DNA of 42,273 nucleotides. It comes from an uncultured Prevotella sp. (lineage in GTDB: Bacteria > Bacteroidota > Bacteroidia > Bacteroidales > Bacteroidaceae). Under the pieces are notes generated by a model. That model did no database searches and was not told the origin of the DNA. It was given only the letters and a program-made list of their open reading frames with translations. The DNA lies in NCBI GenBank assembly GCA_905233555.1, contig CAJODF010000007.1, positions 1 through 42,273 of the forward strand. The letters run 5' to 3'. A program made the translations under genes and the position numbers. Position 1 is the stretch's first letter. Each line of letters opens with the position of its first letter. Below, in pieces: positions 33,754 to 42,273 of this stretch.

Positions 33754-34157
33754 ACATCAAGATTAAAAATATAGAGACGATCCGCGAGGCAGCACAAGAG
33801 TTTATCAACCACATCGGCAACCACCGTGTATTTGCCTTCTACGGAGAGATGGGGGCTGGCAAGACCACCTTCATTAAAGCTATCTGCGAAGAACTGGGCG
33901 TAGAGGATGTCATCACCTCACCTACCTTCGCCATCGTCAACGAATATACCTCCAATGACGGTCCTATTTACCATTTCGACTTCTATCGCATCAAGAAATT
34001 GGAGGAAGTCTATGACATGGGCTTTGAGGATTATTTCTACTCCGGCGCGCTCTGCTTCATCGAGTGGCCGGAATTAATAGAGGAGGTACTGCCTGAAGAT
34101 GCTGTCAAAGTCAGTATAAAAGAAGAAGAGAATGGTACTCGGTCCATCCTCTTCTAA
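33750..34157 (+). CDS. tsaE: tRNA threonylcarbamoyladenosine synthesis ATPase TsaE
   Basis: 135 aa. GEMGAGKTTF is the Walker A loop, SPTFAIVNEY the switch region, and HFDFYRI with FIEWPE completes the family pattern. It works with TsaB/TsaD to make t6A at position 37 of ANN-decoding tRNAs. Its ATG overlaps the porX stop. It ends 5 nt before the convergent stop of the 106-aa gene. Confidence 0.93.
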   Translation: MNIKIKNIETIREAAQEFINHIGNHRVFAFYGEMGAGKTTFIKAICEELGVEDVITSPTFAIVNEYTSNDGPIYHFDFYRIKKLEEVYDMGFEDYFYSGALCFIEWPELIEEVLPEDAVKVSIKEEENGTRSILF

Positions 34158-34162
34158 AAGAT

Positions 34163-34483
34163 TCAAAGGTTCTGTTCCTGAAAGTCCAGATCTGCCTGTA
34201 CGATGAAGAGCACATATTCCGGATCGAGGTTCTTCACGCCATCTTCCTTAGCCTTGCGGCAGACATAGTTGGCCACTTCCTCCAAGTCGATGTCAACCTC
34301 CTCCTCAGTACTCTCCAAGATACCACTCGTATAGTAGTAATCTACTATCGAGTCCATCATGTATAGGATGCTCGCATCACTATAATGCTTCTTAGCATCA
34401 AACGGAATCCGCTCGCGGATAAACGCCAGTTCTCGCAGATTCTCTTCTTCGTCGAGCCTGAGCTCTTCTTCAATACTTGCCAT
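34163..34483 (-). CDS. Conserved acidic protein downstream of trxA
   Basis: 106 aa from ATG 34483, one nt after the trxA stop; the longer open frame runs into trxA. Helical and acidic (MASIEEELRLDEEENLRELA, STEEEVDIDLEEVANYV). No motif is recognised. Its tight position in the dnaE-trxA unit suggests it is translated with them. I recall similar proteins at this place in Bacteroides, but no function. Confidence 0.68.
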   Translation of the reverse strand: MASIEEELRLDEEENLRELAFIRERIPFDAKKHYSDASILYMMDSIVDYYYTSGILESTEEEVDIDLEEVANYVCRKAKEDGVKNLDPEYVLFIVQADLDFQEQNL

Positions 34484-34484
34484 A

Positions 34485-34799
34485 TCAGAGCAGAGACTGG
34501 AATTTCTCCTCCAACTTAGCCTCGCTTTGGGCACCCACCATCTTATCTACCACCTCACCGTTCTTGAAGAACAGAATGGTTGGGATGTTACGGATACCAA
34601 ACTCTGCGGCGAGTTCGTCGTTGTCCTCCACATCACACTTACCTACGGCAATCTTGCCGTCGTATTTCTCTGCTAGTTTCGCAATGATTGGGCCAATCAT
34701 ACGACAGGGACCACACCATGTTGCCCAGAAATCCACTACCAAAGGCAGATCGCCTTTCTTCAGGCTCTCAAAATTCTCGCTTGTGATTGTTACTTCCAT
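34485..34799 (-). CDS. trxA: Thioredoxin
   Basis: 104 aa, cytoplasmic. WATWCGPCRM carries the redox-active CGPC, and the cis-proline loop is NIPTILFF. Length is standard. It is downstream of dnaE across a 104-nt AT-rich spacer and 1 nt before the acidic gene. Confidence 0.95.
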   Translation of the reverse strand: MEVTITSENFESLKKGDLPLVVDFWATWCGPCRMIGPIIAKLAEKYDGKIAVGKCDVEDNDELAAEFGIRNIPTILFFKNGEVVDKMVGAQSEAKLEEKFQSLL

Positions 34800-34800
34800 A

Positions 34801-34845
34801 ATTCTAATTTACAATTTGACGATTTACAATTTACAATTTATTTCT
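34801..34845 (-). repeat. AAATTGTAAAT spacer repeat upstream of trxA
   Basis: Read on the minus strand, AAATTGTAAATTGTAAATCG then TCAAATTGTAAATT runs into the trxA start. A related plus-strand sequence, TAAATTGTCAAATTGTCAAT (1541-1560), sits just before the pantothenate kinase ATG. It looks like a recurring start-codon spacer. Confidence 0.6.
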
Positions 34846-34903
34846 CAATTTATTTCATCTGTCTATTAATTTCCCCGCAAATACCATGCCATCTTTTTCA
34901 CCT

Positions 34904-37900
34904 TTAATTGATCTTGTAATCGATCATCTCATGACTGTCGATATAGTCGATCAGCGTGTGACGCACATCCACCCCTCCGTTCTGCGCTCGCAACAGCACA
35001 TGGTTCTTACTCTGTGAATCGCGAAGCAGGAAGAAAAGTTTGGTCTTTCCAGGATTCTCGCTGATAATCTCACTCAACTCAGCCACGACCTGTTCGTCGA
35101 GCATGTCTGAGGTCAACGAGATGGTAATCCGGTCTATCGACTTTTCTTTCACGGCTTGCAAATACTGGATGTCCTGCACTTTCAATCCCATGATGTCGCT
35201 ATGTTGGAAGCGAGGTTGTAACTTCGCCATAATATAAACGGCAGCACCTTCCGTAAACATTCCGCTGTAGTGTCCCCAATCGTCGCCGAACAAGGCCAAC
35301 TCACCGGAACCCTCAAAATCCTCTAAAGTCACAAAACCGCAGGGATTACCTCGTTTATCGAAACGGGTACGTATAGCAGTCACAATACCACCAATGATGA
35401 CATCCTCGCGATCCTTCAGTTGGTTGACATCTGCCAATTCGGCACATCTCGTATTGCACAGGTTGTCGAGTACAATTTTGTACTCGTCAAGCGGATGGGC
35501 AGAAAGATAGATGCCTACAAGGTCCCGCTCTTTGTTCAGTCGTTCGATGTCACTCCAGCGTGCTTCACTCTTCGGCACAGGTGGCCGGGCAATCTCAACG
35601 CCGTCTCCAAACATTCCAAACAGGGAGTTTTGCATCTCAGCTTTCTCTTGCTGATAAGTCTGACCGTAGCGCACCAAGGTATCCAAAAACATCTCTCCTT
35701 TAGCATTGACGGCAAAATAATCCTCACGGCGAATACCAAAACTGTCAAAACCGCCACTCAATACCAGACTCTCATAGGCTTTTCTGTTGACAGATGCGAA
35801 ACTGACACGCTGGGCGAAGTCGTAGATATCCTTGTAGAGACCGTTCTTCTCACGCTCTTCGATGATAGCCAGTGCAGCCGAGTCGCCCATGCCCTTGATG
35901 GCTCCGAGGCCAAAACGAATCTCACCATGATGGTTCACACCGAATTTCTCGTACGACTCGTTGACATCAGGTCCAAGCGTTGCGATATTCATCGCCTTAC
36001 ACTCGTCCATCAGTTTGGTGATTTCCGTAATCTGGTCGCGACGACGACTCATGATAGCCGCCATAAACTCAGCAGGATAGTTGGCTTTGAGGTATGCGGT
36101 CTGATAAGCCACCCACGAATAGCAGGCAGCATGCGACTTATTGAAGGCATAGGAAGCGAACTTCTCCCAGTCGGCCCATATCTTCTCAAGGACTTTAGGA
36201 TCATGGCCGTTCTTCACACCGCCGTTGATGAACATGGGTTTCATCTCATCGACGATATTCTTTTTCTTTTTACCCATCGCCTTACGCAGGGCGTCGCTCT
36301 GACCTCTGGTAAAGTCAGCCAACTGACGGGATAACAACATCACCTGCTCCTGATAGACCGTAATACCATAGGTATCCTTCAGATACTTTTCCATCACAGG
36401 GATGTCATAGGTAATGTCTTCGGCACCATGCTTACGACGGATAAACGAAGGGATATACTCCATAGGACCCGGGCGGTAGAGGGCATTCATAGCAATGAGG
36501 TCCTCGAACACGGTGGGTTTCAACTCGCGAAGGTATTTGCGCATACCGTCCGACTCAAACTGGAATGTGCCGACGGTACGTCCCTGTTGGTAGAGTTCGT
36601 AGGTCTTGGGGTCGTCAATGGGGATATGGTCGAGATCCACCTCAATGCCACGGGTGCGCTTGATATTCTCACAGGCCTCCTTCAACTCCGAAAGGGTCTT
36701 CAGTCCGAGGAAGTCCATCTTGATCAGTCCCGTCGATTCGATGACGTGACCATCATACTGGGTACAGTTGGTCTTTACCCCCTTGAAATCCGGGTCATCG
36801 GCAGTAGATACCGGCACATGGTCGCTGATGGGATCGCGGCAGATGATAAAGCCACAGGCATGGATACCCGTACCACGCACGGTCCCCTCCAGCATCTTCG
36901 CATACTTGATGGTATTGGCCAGCGCCTTGTCATTAGAGGCTTCCGCATCACGCAACTCCTGGACATATTTGATGGCATTGGGCAGATTCATCTTCGCTCC
37001 ATCCGGCAGACGGTCGGGAATAGCCTTGCACAAGGCATTGGACACAGGAATGGGCACTTTCTCTACTCGGGCCACATCCTTGATGGAGTTCTTGGTAGCC
37101 ATCGTGGCATAGGTGATGATATGGGCACAGTTTTCATGGCCATACTTGTCCTCCACCCACTTGAGCACTTTACCACGCCCATCGTCGTCGAAATCGGTAT
37201 CGATATCAGGCAATGAGATACGGTCGGGATTGAGGAAACGCTCAAACAGCAGATCGTACTTCAGCGGGTCAATCTTCGTGATGCCCAAGCAATAGGCCAC
37301 TACACTACCTGCCGCCGAACCACGTCCCGGACCGACCATCACCCCCAACTCGTCGCGGGCAGAGTTGATAAAATCCTGAACAATGAGGAAGTAGCCTGGG
37401 AATCCCATCGTCTTCATGATGTGAAGTTCAAATCGTATGCGTTCTTCAACCTCCTTTGTTAGTGGCGAGCCATAACGTTTATCTGCGCCCTCGTAAGCGA
37501 GTTTTGCCAGATAGTCGGCCTCGAACTTGATACGATAAAGTTTATCATAGCCGCCCAACTTCTTAATTTTCTTCTTACCCTCTTCGGGGGAGAGTTGGTT
37601 CTCGCCGTTCTCGTCGCTGGTGAACTCGTCGTAAAGTTGCTGCTCCGTAAACTTCTGCCGCCATTCCTCTTCTGTGCCGAAATCTTCGGGAATGGGGAAG
37701 AACGGCATGATGGGGTCGTTGTCGAGACTATACACCTCCACCTTATTTAATATATCCAAGGTGTTAGCCAATGCCTCAGGCACATCGCTGAAGATATCGT
37801 TCATTTCCTGGCGCGTCTTAAACCACTCCTGCTTGGAATAGAGCATACGCGTCGGATCGTCGAGATCCTTACCCGTCGAGAGACAGAGCAGATGGTCGTG

Positions 37901-38617
37901 AGCCTCAGCATTCTCCTTATCCACGAAATGGGCATCGTTGGTACAGATGAGTTTGATACCGTATTCCTTCGCCAGTTCTATCAGTACCTTATTGGCCTGC
38001 TGCTGCATGGGATAGGTCTCACGGTTGGCTCGGATATTAGGGTCAGTCACCTCGTGGCGCTGTAACTCCAGATAGTAGTCGTCGCCCCAGAGTCGCTGGT
38101 GCCACTCAATAGCCTCACGGGCTCCGGCAATATCCCCCTTCAGAATCTTGGCAGGCACCTCGCCTGCGATACAGGCAGAACAGACAATCAGGTCCTCATG
38201 ATATTTCTCCAGTTCCATACGGTCCGTACGTGGACGGTTATAGAAACCATCCACCCACGAATTACTGACCAACTTAATCAGGTTCTTGTAGCCGTTGGCA
38301 TTCTTGGCCAATACGATCAGGTGGTAACCGCCCAAGTCCTCCTTATGTTCCTTCAGACTCTTATCGCCACGACGGGCCACATACATCTCACAGCCGAAAA
38401 TCGGTTTGAAGGGTTCCTGCCCTGCTTCTTTCCGCTTTTTGTTCACGTTATGACAAATATCGTGAAATTCTTTGATGCCGAACATGTCACCGTGATCGGT
38501 GATAGCCATGCCCTTCATGCCATCGCCGATTGCCTTGTTGACAAGCCGTTCGATGCTCGACTGTCCATCGAGAATTGAATAGTATGTATGTACGTGCAGA
38601 TGTATGAAATCTTCCAT
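34904..38617 (-). CDS. dnaE: DNA polymerase III subunit alpha
   Basis: 1237 aa, the replicative polymerase. The N-terminal PHP domain starts HLHVHTYYSILDGQSS. The catalytic aspartates lie in PDIDTDFDDDGRG after GPGRGSAAGSVVAYCLG, and the fingers/thumb region includes GTFQFESDGMRKYLRELKP and YQEQVMLLSRQLADF. The OB domain near the end reads VIIGGIVTAIRTRFDKRGNP, and a short C-terminal region follows. Full length for the Bacteroidetes DnaE1 type. Its own promoter is divergent from psd. Confidence 0.95.
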   Translation of the reverse strand: MEDFIHLHVHTYYSILDGQSSIERLVNKAIGDGMKGMAITDHGDMFGIKEFHDICHNVNKKRKEAGQEPFKPIFGCEMYVARRGDKSLKEHKEDLGGYHLIVLAKNANGYKNLIKLVSNSWVDGFYNRPRTDRMELEKYHEDLIVCSACIAGEVPAKILKGDIAGAREAIEWHQRLWGDDYYLELQRHEVTDPNIRANRETYPMQQQANKVLIELAKEYGIKLICTNDAHFVDKENAEAHDHLLCLSTGKDLDDPTRMLYSKQEWFKTRQEMNDIFSDVPEALANTLDILNKVEVYSLDNDPIMPFFPIPEDFGTEEEWRQKFTEQQLYDEFTSDENGENQLSPEEGKKKIKKLGGYDKLYRIKFEADYLAKLAYEGADKRYGSPLTKEVEERIRFELHIMKTMGFPGYFLIVQDFINSARDELGVMVGPGRGSAAGSVVAYCLGITKIDPLKYDLLFERFLNPDRISLPDIDTDFDDDGRGKVLKWVEDKYGHENCAHIITYATMATKNSIKDVARVEKVPIPVSNALCKAIPDRLPDGAKMNLPNAIKYVQELRDAEASNDKALANTIKYAKMLEGTVRGTGIHACGFIICRDPISDHVPVSTADDPDFKGVKTNCTQYDGHVIESTGLIKMDFLGLKTLSELKEACENIKRTRGIEVDLDHIPIDDPKTYELYQQGRTVGTFQFESDGMRKYLRELKPTVFEDLIAMNALYRPGPMEYIPSFIRRKHGAEDITYDIPVMEKYLKDTYGITVYQEQVMLLSRQLADFTRGQSDALRKAMGKKKKNIVDEMKPMFINGGVKNGHDPKVLEKIWADWEKFASYAFNKSHAACYSWVAYQTAYLKANYPAEFMAAIMSRRRDQITEITKLMDECKAMNIATLGPDVNESYEKFGVNHHGEIRFGLGAIKGMGDSAALAIIEEREKNGLYKDIYDFAQRVSFASVNRKAYESLVLSGGFDSFGIRREDYFAVNAKGEMFLDTLVRYGQTYQQEKAEMQNSLFGMFGDGVEIARPPVPKSEARWSDIERLNKERDLVGIYLSAHPLDEYKIVLDNLCNTRCAELADVNQLKDREDVIIGGIVTAIRTRFDKRGNPCGFVTLEDFEGSGELALFGDDWGHYSGMFTEGAAVYIMAKLQPRFQHSDIMGLKVQDIQYLQAVKEKSIDRITISLTSDMLDEQVVAELSEIISENPGKTKLFFLLRDSQSKNHVLLRAQNGGVDVRHTLIDYIDSHEMIDYKIN

Positions 38618-38648
38618 CGAAATGCTACTTTTTTCCTGTTTTGTGGGT

Positions 38649-38679
38649 CAAAGTTACTGCTAAATCCTGAGAATATCAA
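38649..38679 (-). promoter_or_regulatory. Promoter of dnaE
   Basis: Minus-strand TTG (38679-38677) and TAACTTTG (38656-38649) are 20 bp apart, 31 nt before ATG 38617. Confidence 0.78.
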
Positions 38680-38697
38680 AAGAAAAATGTGAAAAGT

Positions 38698-38728
38698 TTG
38701 TAATTTACGCAAAAAAGATGTACCTTTG
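38698..38728 (+). promoter_or_regulatory. Promoter of psd-pssA
   Basis: TTG at 38698-38700 and TACCTTTG at 38721-38728 are 20 bp apart, 31 nt before the ATG. Divergent from the dnaE promoter. Confidence 0.8.
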
Positions 38729-38759
38729 CACCCAGAACAAAACAATCGAAACATAACTA

Positions 38760-39449
38760 ATGGGAGAAAGAATCAAGAAACTGAAGAAAATCAGGATTCA
38801 CAGAGAAGGTACCAACGAACTGACACTTAGTGCCGGATTGATACTCGCTATCGGTGTGTTGCTTCTGAAAACCTTCGACTCACATATTCCTTTCTGGATA
38901 TTCATCGTCATCTTTGGAACCGTCTGGCTCGTAGCACTGAATTTCTACCGCTGTCCCATCCGTTACTACAATGGCGACACAGAGAAGTTGGTCGTCGCAC
39001 CAGCCGATGGTAAGATCGTAGTCGTAGAGGAAGCCGAAGAGAATGAGTACTTCCACGACAAGCGTCTCATGATTTCCATCTTCATGAGTCCATGGAACGT
39101 ACATGCCAACTGGTTCCCCGTCGATGGTAAGGTGAAGTTCGTAAAGCATTTTGACGGCAACTACCACAAGGCGTGGCTACCTAAAGCCAGCGAGGAGAAC
39201 GAGCATGCCGATATCATGATTACCACCCCCGAGGGCGAAGATGTCCTGGTGCGCCAGATTGCAGGCGCAGTAGCTCGTCGTATCGTCACCTATGCCAAGC
39301 CTGAAGAGGAGTGCTACATCGACGAACACATGGGCTTTATCAAGTTAGGATCGCGTGTAGATGTATTCCTGCCCCTTACTGCCAAGGCCTGTGTTACAAT
39401 GAATCAGCCCACGACAGGCGACCAGACTGTTATTGCAAAACTGGCGTAA
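38760..39449 (+). CDS. psd: Phosphatidylserine decarboxylase, short type
   Basis: 229 aa. [13 protein letters not shown] holds the self-cleavage site Gly197-Ser198, where the pyruvoyl group forms. Two hydrophobic helices at 22-36 and 44-62 anchor it, and [14 protein letters not shown] is the family's core motif. It makes phosphatidylethanolamine, the donor for the phosphoethanolamine transferase at 12415. pssA starts directly after its stop (TAAATG). Confidence 0.93.
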   Translation: MGERIKKLKKIRIHREGTNELTLSAGLILAIGVLLLKTFDSHIPFWIFIVIFGTVWLVALNFYRCPIRYYNGDTEKLVVAPADGKIVVVEEAEENEYFHDKRLMISIFMSPWNVHANWFPVDGKVKFVKHFDGNYHKAWLPKASEENEHADIMITTPEGEDVLVRQIAGAVARRIVTYAKPEEECYIDEHMGFIKLGSRVDVFLPLTAKACVTMNQPTTGDQTVIAKLA

Positions 39450-40127
39450 ATGAAGAAGCATATACCCAACACCATCACCTGCTGCAACCTCATTTCAGGC
39501 TGCATCGCCACTTGGTTCGCATTTCAAGGTGACTTCAGTATGGCTTTGCTGTTCATTGTAATCGGAGCCGTCTTCGATTTCTTCGACGGCATGGTGGCCC
39601 GTCTGTTGCACGTATCCTCCCCTATCGGCAAGGAACTCGACTCTCTGGCCGACGACATCACCTTCGGCTTCGCACCCTCAGCCATCGTGTTCAGTTATCT
39701 CTCTACGTTCCACATCCATATCCCTATTATACCCTTCCTGACATTTGTGATGGCCGCCTTCTCAGCCCTGCGCCTTGCCAAGTTCAACCTCGACGAACGG
39801 CAGGCCCTAGGCTTTATCGGACTGCCAACCCCTGCCAATGCCCTCTTTTGGGGTTCACTCATCGTGGGCTTGCAGGAAAAAGCCATCAGTTTTGAAGGCA
39901 TGGAATGGTGCATCCTCATCGGAACATTTATCAGCTGCTATCTGCTTATTGCCGAAATCCCCATGTTCGCCTTAAAGTTCAAGACGTGGGGTTGGAAGGG
40001 CAACGAGATCAAATACATCTTTATCCTCTCCTGCATACCCTTGCTGCTCCTATTGGGAGTCACCGGCCTGGCCGCCATCATTGCGTGGTATGTTCTCTTA
40101 TCTGTAGCCGCTAACAAAAGAATCTAA
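39450..40127 (+). CDS. pssA: CDP-diacylglycerol-serine O-phosphatidyltransferase
   Basis: 225 aa, polytopic. The CDP-alcohol phosphotransferase motif DG-x2-AR-x8-G-x3-D-x3-D is complete: FFDGMVARLL, SPIGKELDSLADDITFG. Makes phosphatidylserine, which the adjacent Psd decarboxylates. Gene order psd-pssA with zero spacing ensures paired production. Confidence 0.93.
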   Translation: MKKHIPNTITCCNLISGCIATWFAFQGDFSMALLFIVIGAVFDFFDGMVARLLHVSSPIGKELDSLADDITFGFAPSAIVFSYLSTFHIHIPIIPFLTFVMAAFSALRLAKFNLDERQALGFIGLPTPANALFWGSLIVGLQEKAISFEGMEWCILIGTFISCYLLIAEIPMFALKFKTWGWKGNEIKYIFILSCIPLLLLLGVTGLAAIIAWYVLLSVAANKRI

Positions 40128-40141
40128 AAACCATTTGCATC

Positions 40142-40531
40142 ATGTTCAAAGGAATCGTTGCTTTTTTACTCTTCATCCTCATAGCCATCGCCGTTGTCGT
40201 AGCGATAGTCCTCCGCTTCATGTACAAAGGTGTCAGGAACATGAAGGAGATACAAGAGGAAATCATCAATACTGGCGGTAAGAAGTTCAGTCGTCAGGAA
40301 TATATACGCTATCAACGTCAACAGAGTGGAAAGAATCCTTTTAGTAAGGACTATTTCAAGAGTAGCGACAATAGCAAGAAGAAACAAGCACAGGCAGAAA
40401 AGCAAACCACTACCCGTAAAACGACTACGGATAGTGGTGTAACTATTATCGACGACCGCGAAACCGAAGAAAAGAAAAAGATCTTCGACAACAACGACGG
40501 CGAGTACGTCGAGTTCGAGGAAGTCAACTAA
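40142..40531 (+). CDS. DUF4834-like small membrane protein
   Basis: 129 aa: one N-terminal membrane helix (IVAFLLFILIAIAVVVAIVL), then a basic, polar cytoplasmic tail rich in K, Q, T and D. KKFSRQEYIRYQRQQSGKNP and the acidic end GEYVEFEEVN fit the Bacteroidetes DUF4834 family as I know it. It follows pssA by 14 nt in the phospholipid operon. Function unknown. Confidence 0.75.
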   Translation: MFKGIVAFLLFILIAIAVVVAIVLRFMYKGVRNMKEIQEEIINTGGKKFSRQEYIRYQRQQSGKNPFSKDYFKSSDNSKKKQAQAEKQTTTRKTTTDSGVTIIDDRETEEKKKIFDNNDGEYVEFEEVN

Positions 40532-40535
40532 CTCT

Positions 40536-41246
40536 CTAAGGATGCACGAGCGTTCCTATCTGCTCGCCCTCCATCACCTTTTTCAGATTACCTACTACGT
40601 CCATATTGAAGACGTAGATGGGCAGGTTGTTGTCCTGACACATACAGACGGCTGAAAGATCCATCACCTTCAGGCCACGCTCCAGTACTTCCTGATATGA
40701 AATATCCTCAAACTTCGTAGCCGTCGGGTCTTTCTCGGGATCGGCAGTATAGATGCCATCTACGCGGGTACCCTTCAGCATCACGTCAGCCTCAATCTCG
40801 ACACCACGCAGGCTCGAACCCGTATCGGTAGTGAAATATGGCTGGCCCGTACCGGCAGAGAAGATGCACACATAACCGGCCTCCATCGCCTCGATGGCCT
40901 TCCATTTGCTGTAGAACTCACCGATAGGTTCCATACGGATGGCTGTCAGCACCTTGTTTTTCACACCCTCTGCATCGAGCGCGCTACTCAATGCCAAAGA
41001 GTTGATCACCGTGGCGCACATCCCCATCTGATCGCCCTTCACACGGTCGAAACCTTTCTTCGAACCGCTCAGTCCACGGAAGATGTTACCACCGCCGATT
41101 ACGATGCCAATCTGCACACCCATCTCGGCCACCTCCTTAATCTGACGGGCATAGTCACCCAGCCGTTCAGGGTCGATACCGTGACCCTGCTTTCCCATCA
41201 GGCTCTCGCCCGACAACTTCAATAGAATTCTCTTAAATCTTGCCAT
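40536..41246 (-). CDS. pyrH: UMP kinase
   Basis: 236 aa, hexameric amino-acid-kinase fold. FKRILLKLSGESLMGKQGHG is the N-terminal signature, GIVIGGGNIFRG the phosphate loop, GTGQPYFTTDTG the acceptor site and VDGIYTADPEKDP the nucleotide loop. Turns UMP into UDP. It lies 35 nt after birA, with a GTAAAAAGGTAAAAG-type spacer before its ATG. Confidence 0.95.
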   Translation of the reverse strand: MARFKRILLKLSGESLMGKQGHGIDPERLGDYARQIKEVAEMGVQIGIVIGGGNIFRGLSGSKKGFDRVKGDQMGMCATVINSLALSSALDAEGVKNKVLTAIRMEPIGEFYSKWKAIEAMEAGYVCIFSAGTGQPYFTTDTGSSLRGVEIEADVMLKGTRVDGIYTADPEKDPTATKFEDISYQEVLERGLKVMDLSAVCMCQDNNLPIYVFNMDVVGNLKKVMEGEQIGTLVHP

Positions 41247-41281
41247 TTCTTTTACCTTTTTACTTTTTTACCTTCTTACTT

Positions 41282-42127
41282 TTATATAATAAATTGTACT
41301 TCCTTAAAGGCGTAAAGCCGTTCGCAGCCCTCTTTATCCACTAGGAGGAGCCGGCCATCCGGTAAAACATCCTTCAGCCTCGCTGTAAAACAATTTGTTT
41401 TATCTTGATAGAGACTGTCTTTTCCCTTCCTAAAGAGCATCTTTCTGTAGGTAAAACAAGTCGTTTTATTATGACAGGTAGCATCGAAAACATCAAGGAA
41501 TGTCTTCAGCAACTCCTCAAGATCAGTTTCCTGACCCAATAATTGATAGAGGGAAACTGGATTGGGAGCATCGCTCCTGAACTCTGTCTGGTTCACGTTC
41601 AGCCCGATGCCGATAATGGAGTCCTTAATTACAGAGCCCTGCAGACGATTTTCTATCAGGATGCCACAGATTTTCCTATCACCCACATAGATATCATTCG
41701 GCCATTTGATGCTGACCTCATTACATCCATATCGTTTCAACGTCTCACACATCGCCACCGAGGTAATCTCTGTAATCCTAAACTGCTCATTCGCAGGAAT
41801 CTCCTCAGGATGAATCAGCATCGAGAACGTCAGGTTCTTGCCTCGCTCACTCTCCCACGAGTTCGTTCCGCAGCCCTTCCCCGCCGTCTGATATTCCGCC
41901 ACGACTACTAAGCAATCGCCTTCTCTCAATAACCGAACATTATTTTCCAATAAGGCAGGGTTATTGTTCAATAAGGTAAGGTTATTGCCAAATAAGGCAG
42001 GGTTATTGCCAAATAAGGCAGGGTTATTGCCAAATAAGGACGGGTTATTGCCAAATAAGGACGGGTTATTGCGCAACCAGCAATTGGTGGAGTCCGTCTC
42101 GTCGATATGTATAATCTGAAATTCCAT
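41282..42127 (-). CDS. birA: Biotin-protein ligase (BirA without HTH) with heptapeptide repeat insert
   Basis: 281 aa from ATG 42127. A longer start at 42148 lies upstream of the probable -7 box, so it is rejected. DETDSTN is the N-terminal biotin-binding start, GKGCGTNSWESERGKNL the adenylation loop, KWPNDIYV and GILIE follow. No N-terminal DNA-binding domain, so it acts only as a ligase on the biotin carboxyl carrier protein. Residues 20-68 are seven copies of a heptapeptide (NNPALFG and variants) placed between the STN motif and the first core strand, where relatives have a short loop. Confidence 0.9.
   Translation of the reverse strand: MEFQIIHIDETDSTNCWLRNNPSLFGNNPSLFGNNPALFGNNPALFGNNLTLLNNNPALLENNVRLLREGDCLVVVAEYQTAGKGCGTNSWESERGKNLTFSMLIHPEEIPANEQFRITEITSVAMCETLKRYGCNEVSIKWPNDIYVGDRKICGILIENRLQGSVIKDSIIGIGLNVNQTEFRSDAPNPVSLYQLLGQETDLEELLKTFLDVFDATCHNKTTCFTYRKMLFRKGKDSLYQDKTNCFTARLKDVLPDGRLLLVDKEGCERLYAFKEVQFII
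41924..42070 (-). repeat. Seven 21-bp tandem repeats inside birA
   Basis: Units of 21 bp encode NNPSLFG twice, NNPALFG twice, then NNLTLLN, NNPALLE and NNVRLLR. The four units nearest the start codon are almost identical and later units diverge. The length is a multiple of three, so copy-number change keeps the frame. Confidence 0.92.
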
Positions 42128-42134
42128 TATTCGT

Positions 42135-42165
42135 TTGCAAAGATACAACTTTTTTCGTAACTTTG
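42135..42165 (+). promoter_or_regulatory. Rightward promoter leaving the window
   Basis: TTG at 42135-42137 and TAACTTTG at 42158-42165 are 20 bp apart. The remaining 108 bases show no gene start I can support, so its gene probably lies beyond the window. Confidence 0.65.
42138..42145 (-). promoter_or_regulatory. Probable -7 box for birA, very short leader
   Basis: TATCTTTG on the minus strand ends only 10 nt before ATG 42127, so the leader would be about 5 nt. No TTG is seen at the usual distance. It lies inside the spacer of the rightward promoter. Confidence 0.45.
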
Positions 42166-42273
42166 AAAGAATTTGCAGGATTTCTTTGTATAAAGGCAGT
42201 TCGGGAGATTGAGGATTTTGAGGGTTACGGATAAGAGACCGTTCTCAATTCCATGTTCTGCTATAATTTGCAC

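Noticed and set aside
41924..42070. CRISPR-like repeat at the birA start
   Set aside because: The units are contiguous 21-bp coding repeats in frame with BirA.

Overview
The window reads as a chromosome segment of a Bacteroidales bacterium close to Prevotella and its relatives. Four things point there. Nearly every transcription unit has a Bacteroidetes-type promoter (TTG, about 20 bp, TAnnTTTG). Many products are Sec-exported lipoproteins or outer-membrane barrels. A PorW/SprE-like lipoprotein sits next to PorX of the type IX secretion system. The housekeeping synteny (psd-pssA-DUF4834, dnaE-trxA, porX-tsaE) is of Bacteroidales type.

Layout. 1-2404: a 5'-clipped tRNA-Phe, a histidine phosphatase and a type II pantothenate kinase. 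2401-6026: a leftward three-gene envelope operon (barrel protein, PAP2-phosphatase/barrel fusion, DUF4421-like protein). 6135-9720: accessory genes, including a decayed ORF, two unrecognised proteins and a MntA/HepT (MNT/HEPN) toxin-antitoxin pair. Between the 186-aa gene and mntA lies a two-armed array of degenerate 11-bp units. 9721-12363: an AT-rich island with two exported proteins of unknown function, a structured RNA leader, and on the other strand a promoter/36-aa membrane peptide/terminator cassette. 12415-17189: a lipid A-type phosphoethanolamine transferase operon with an S41 peptidase-like lipoprotein, and a VanX-like dipeptidase with guanine deaminase. 17190-24203: an apparent polysaccharide-use cluster (CE1-like esterase, GH3 beta-xylosidase-type enzyme, MFS transporter, mutarotase-like protein). 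24222-27292: a haem-motif TolB-like lipoprotein and a large membrane protein. 27404 to the end is mostly core: tRNA-Pro, aroA, PorW-like, porX, tsaE, trxA, dnaE, psd, pssA, pyrH and birA.

The strongest unexplained signal is the 11-bp array at about 8653-8991. Nineteen units read rightward and nine read leftward around a small palindrome. The core GGA is almost invariant and the other positions vary. It fills the space between two divergent promoters, and each arm points at its own gene. Because 11 is not a multiple of 3 and the register never slips, it is a DNA- or RNA-level element and not a coding one. Other unusual items: a nested palindrome inserted in frame in the MFS transporter, seven 21-bp repeats adding a heptapeptide run to BirA, an in-frame join of a small Cys-rich membrane protein to the PorW-like lipoprotein, and recurring spacer sequences just ahead of start codons.

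All functions were assigned by reading the sequence and recalling families; no search was run. DUF names are from memory and should be taken as family suggestions.
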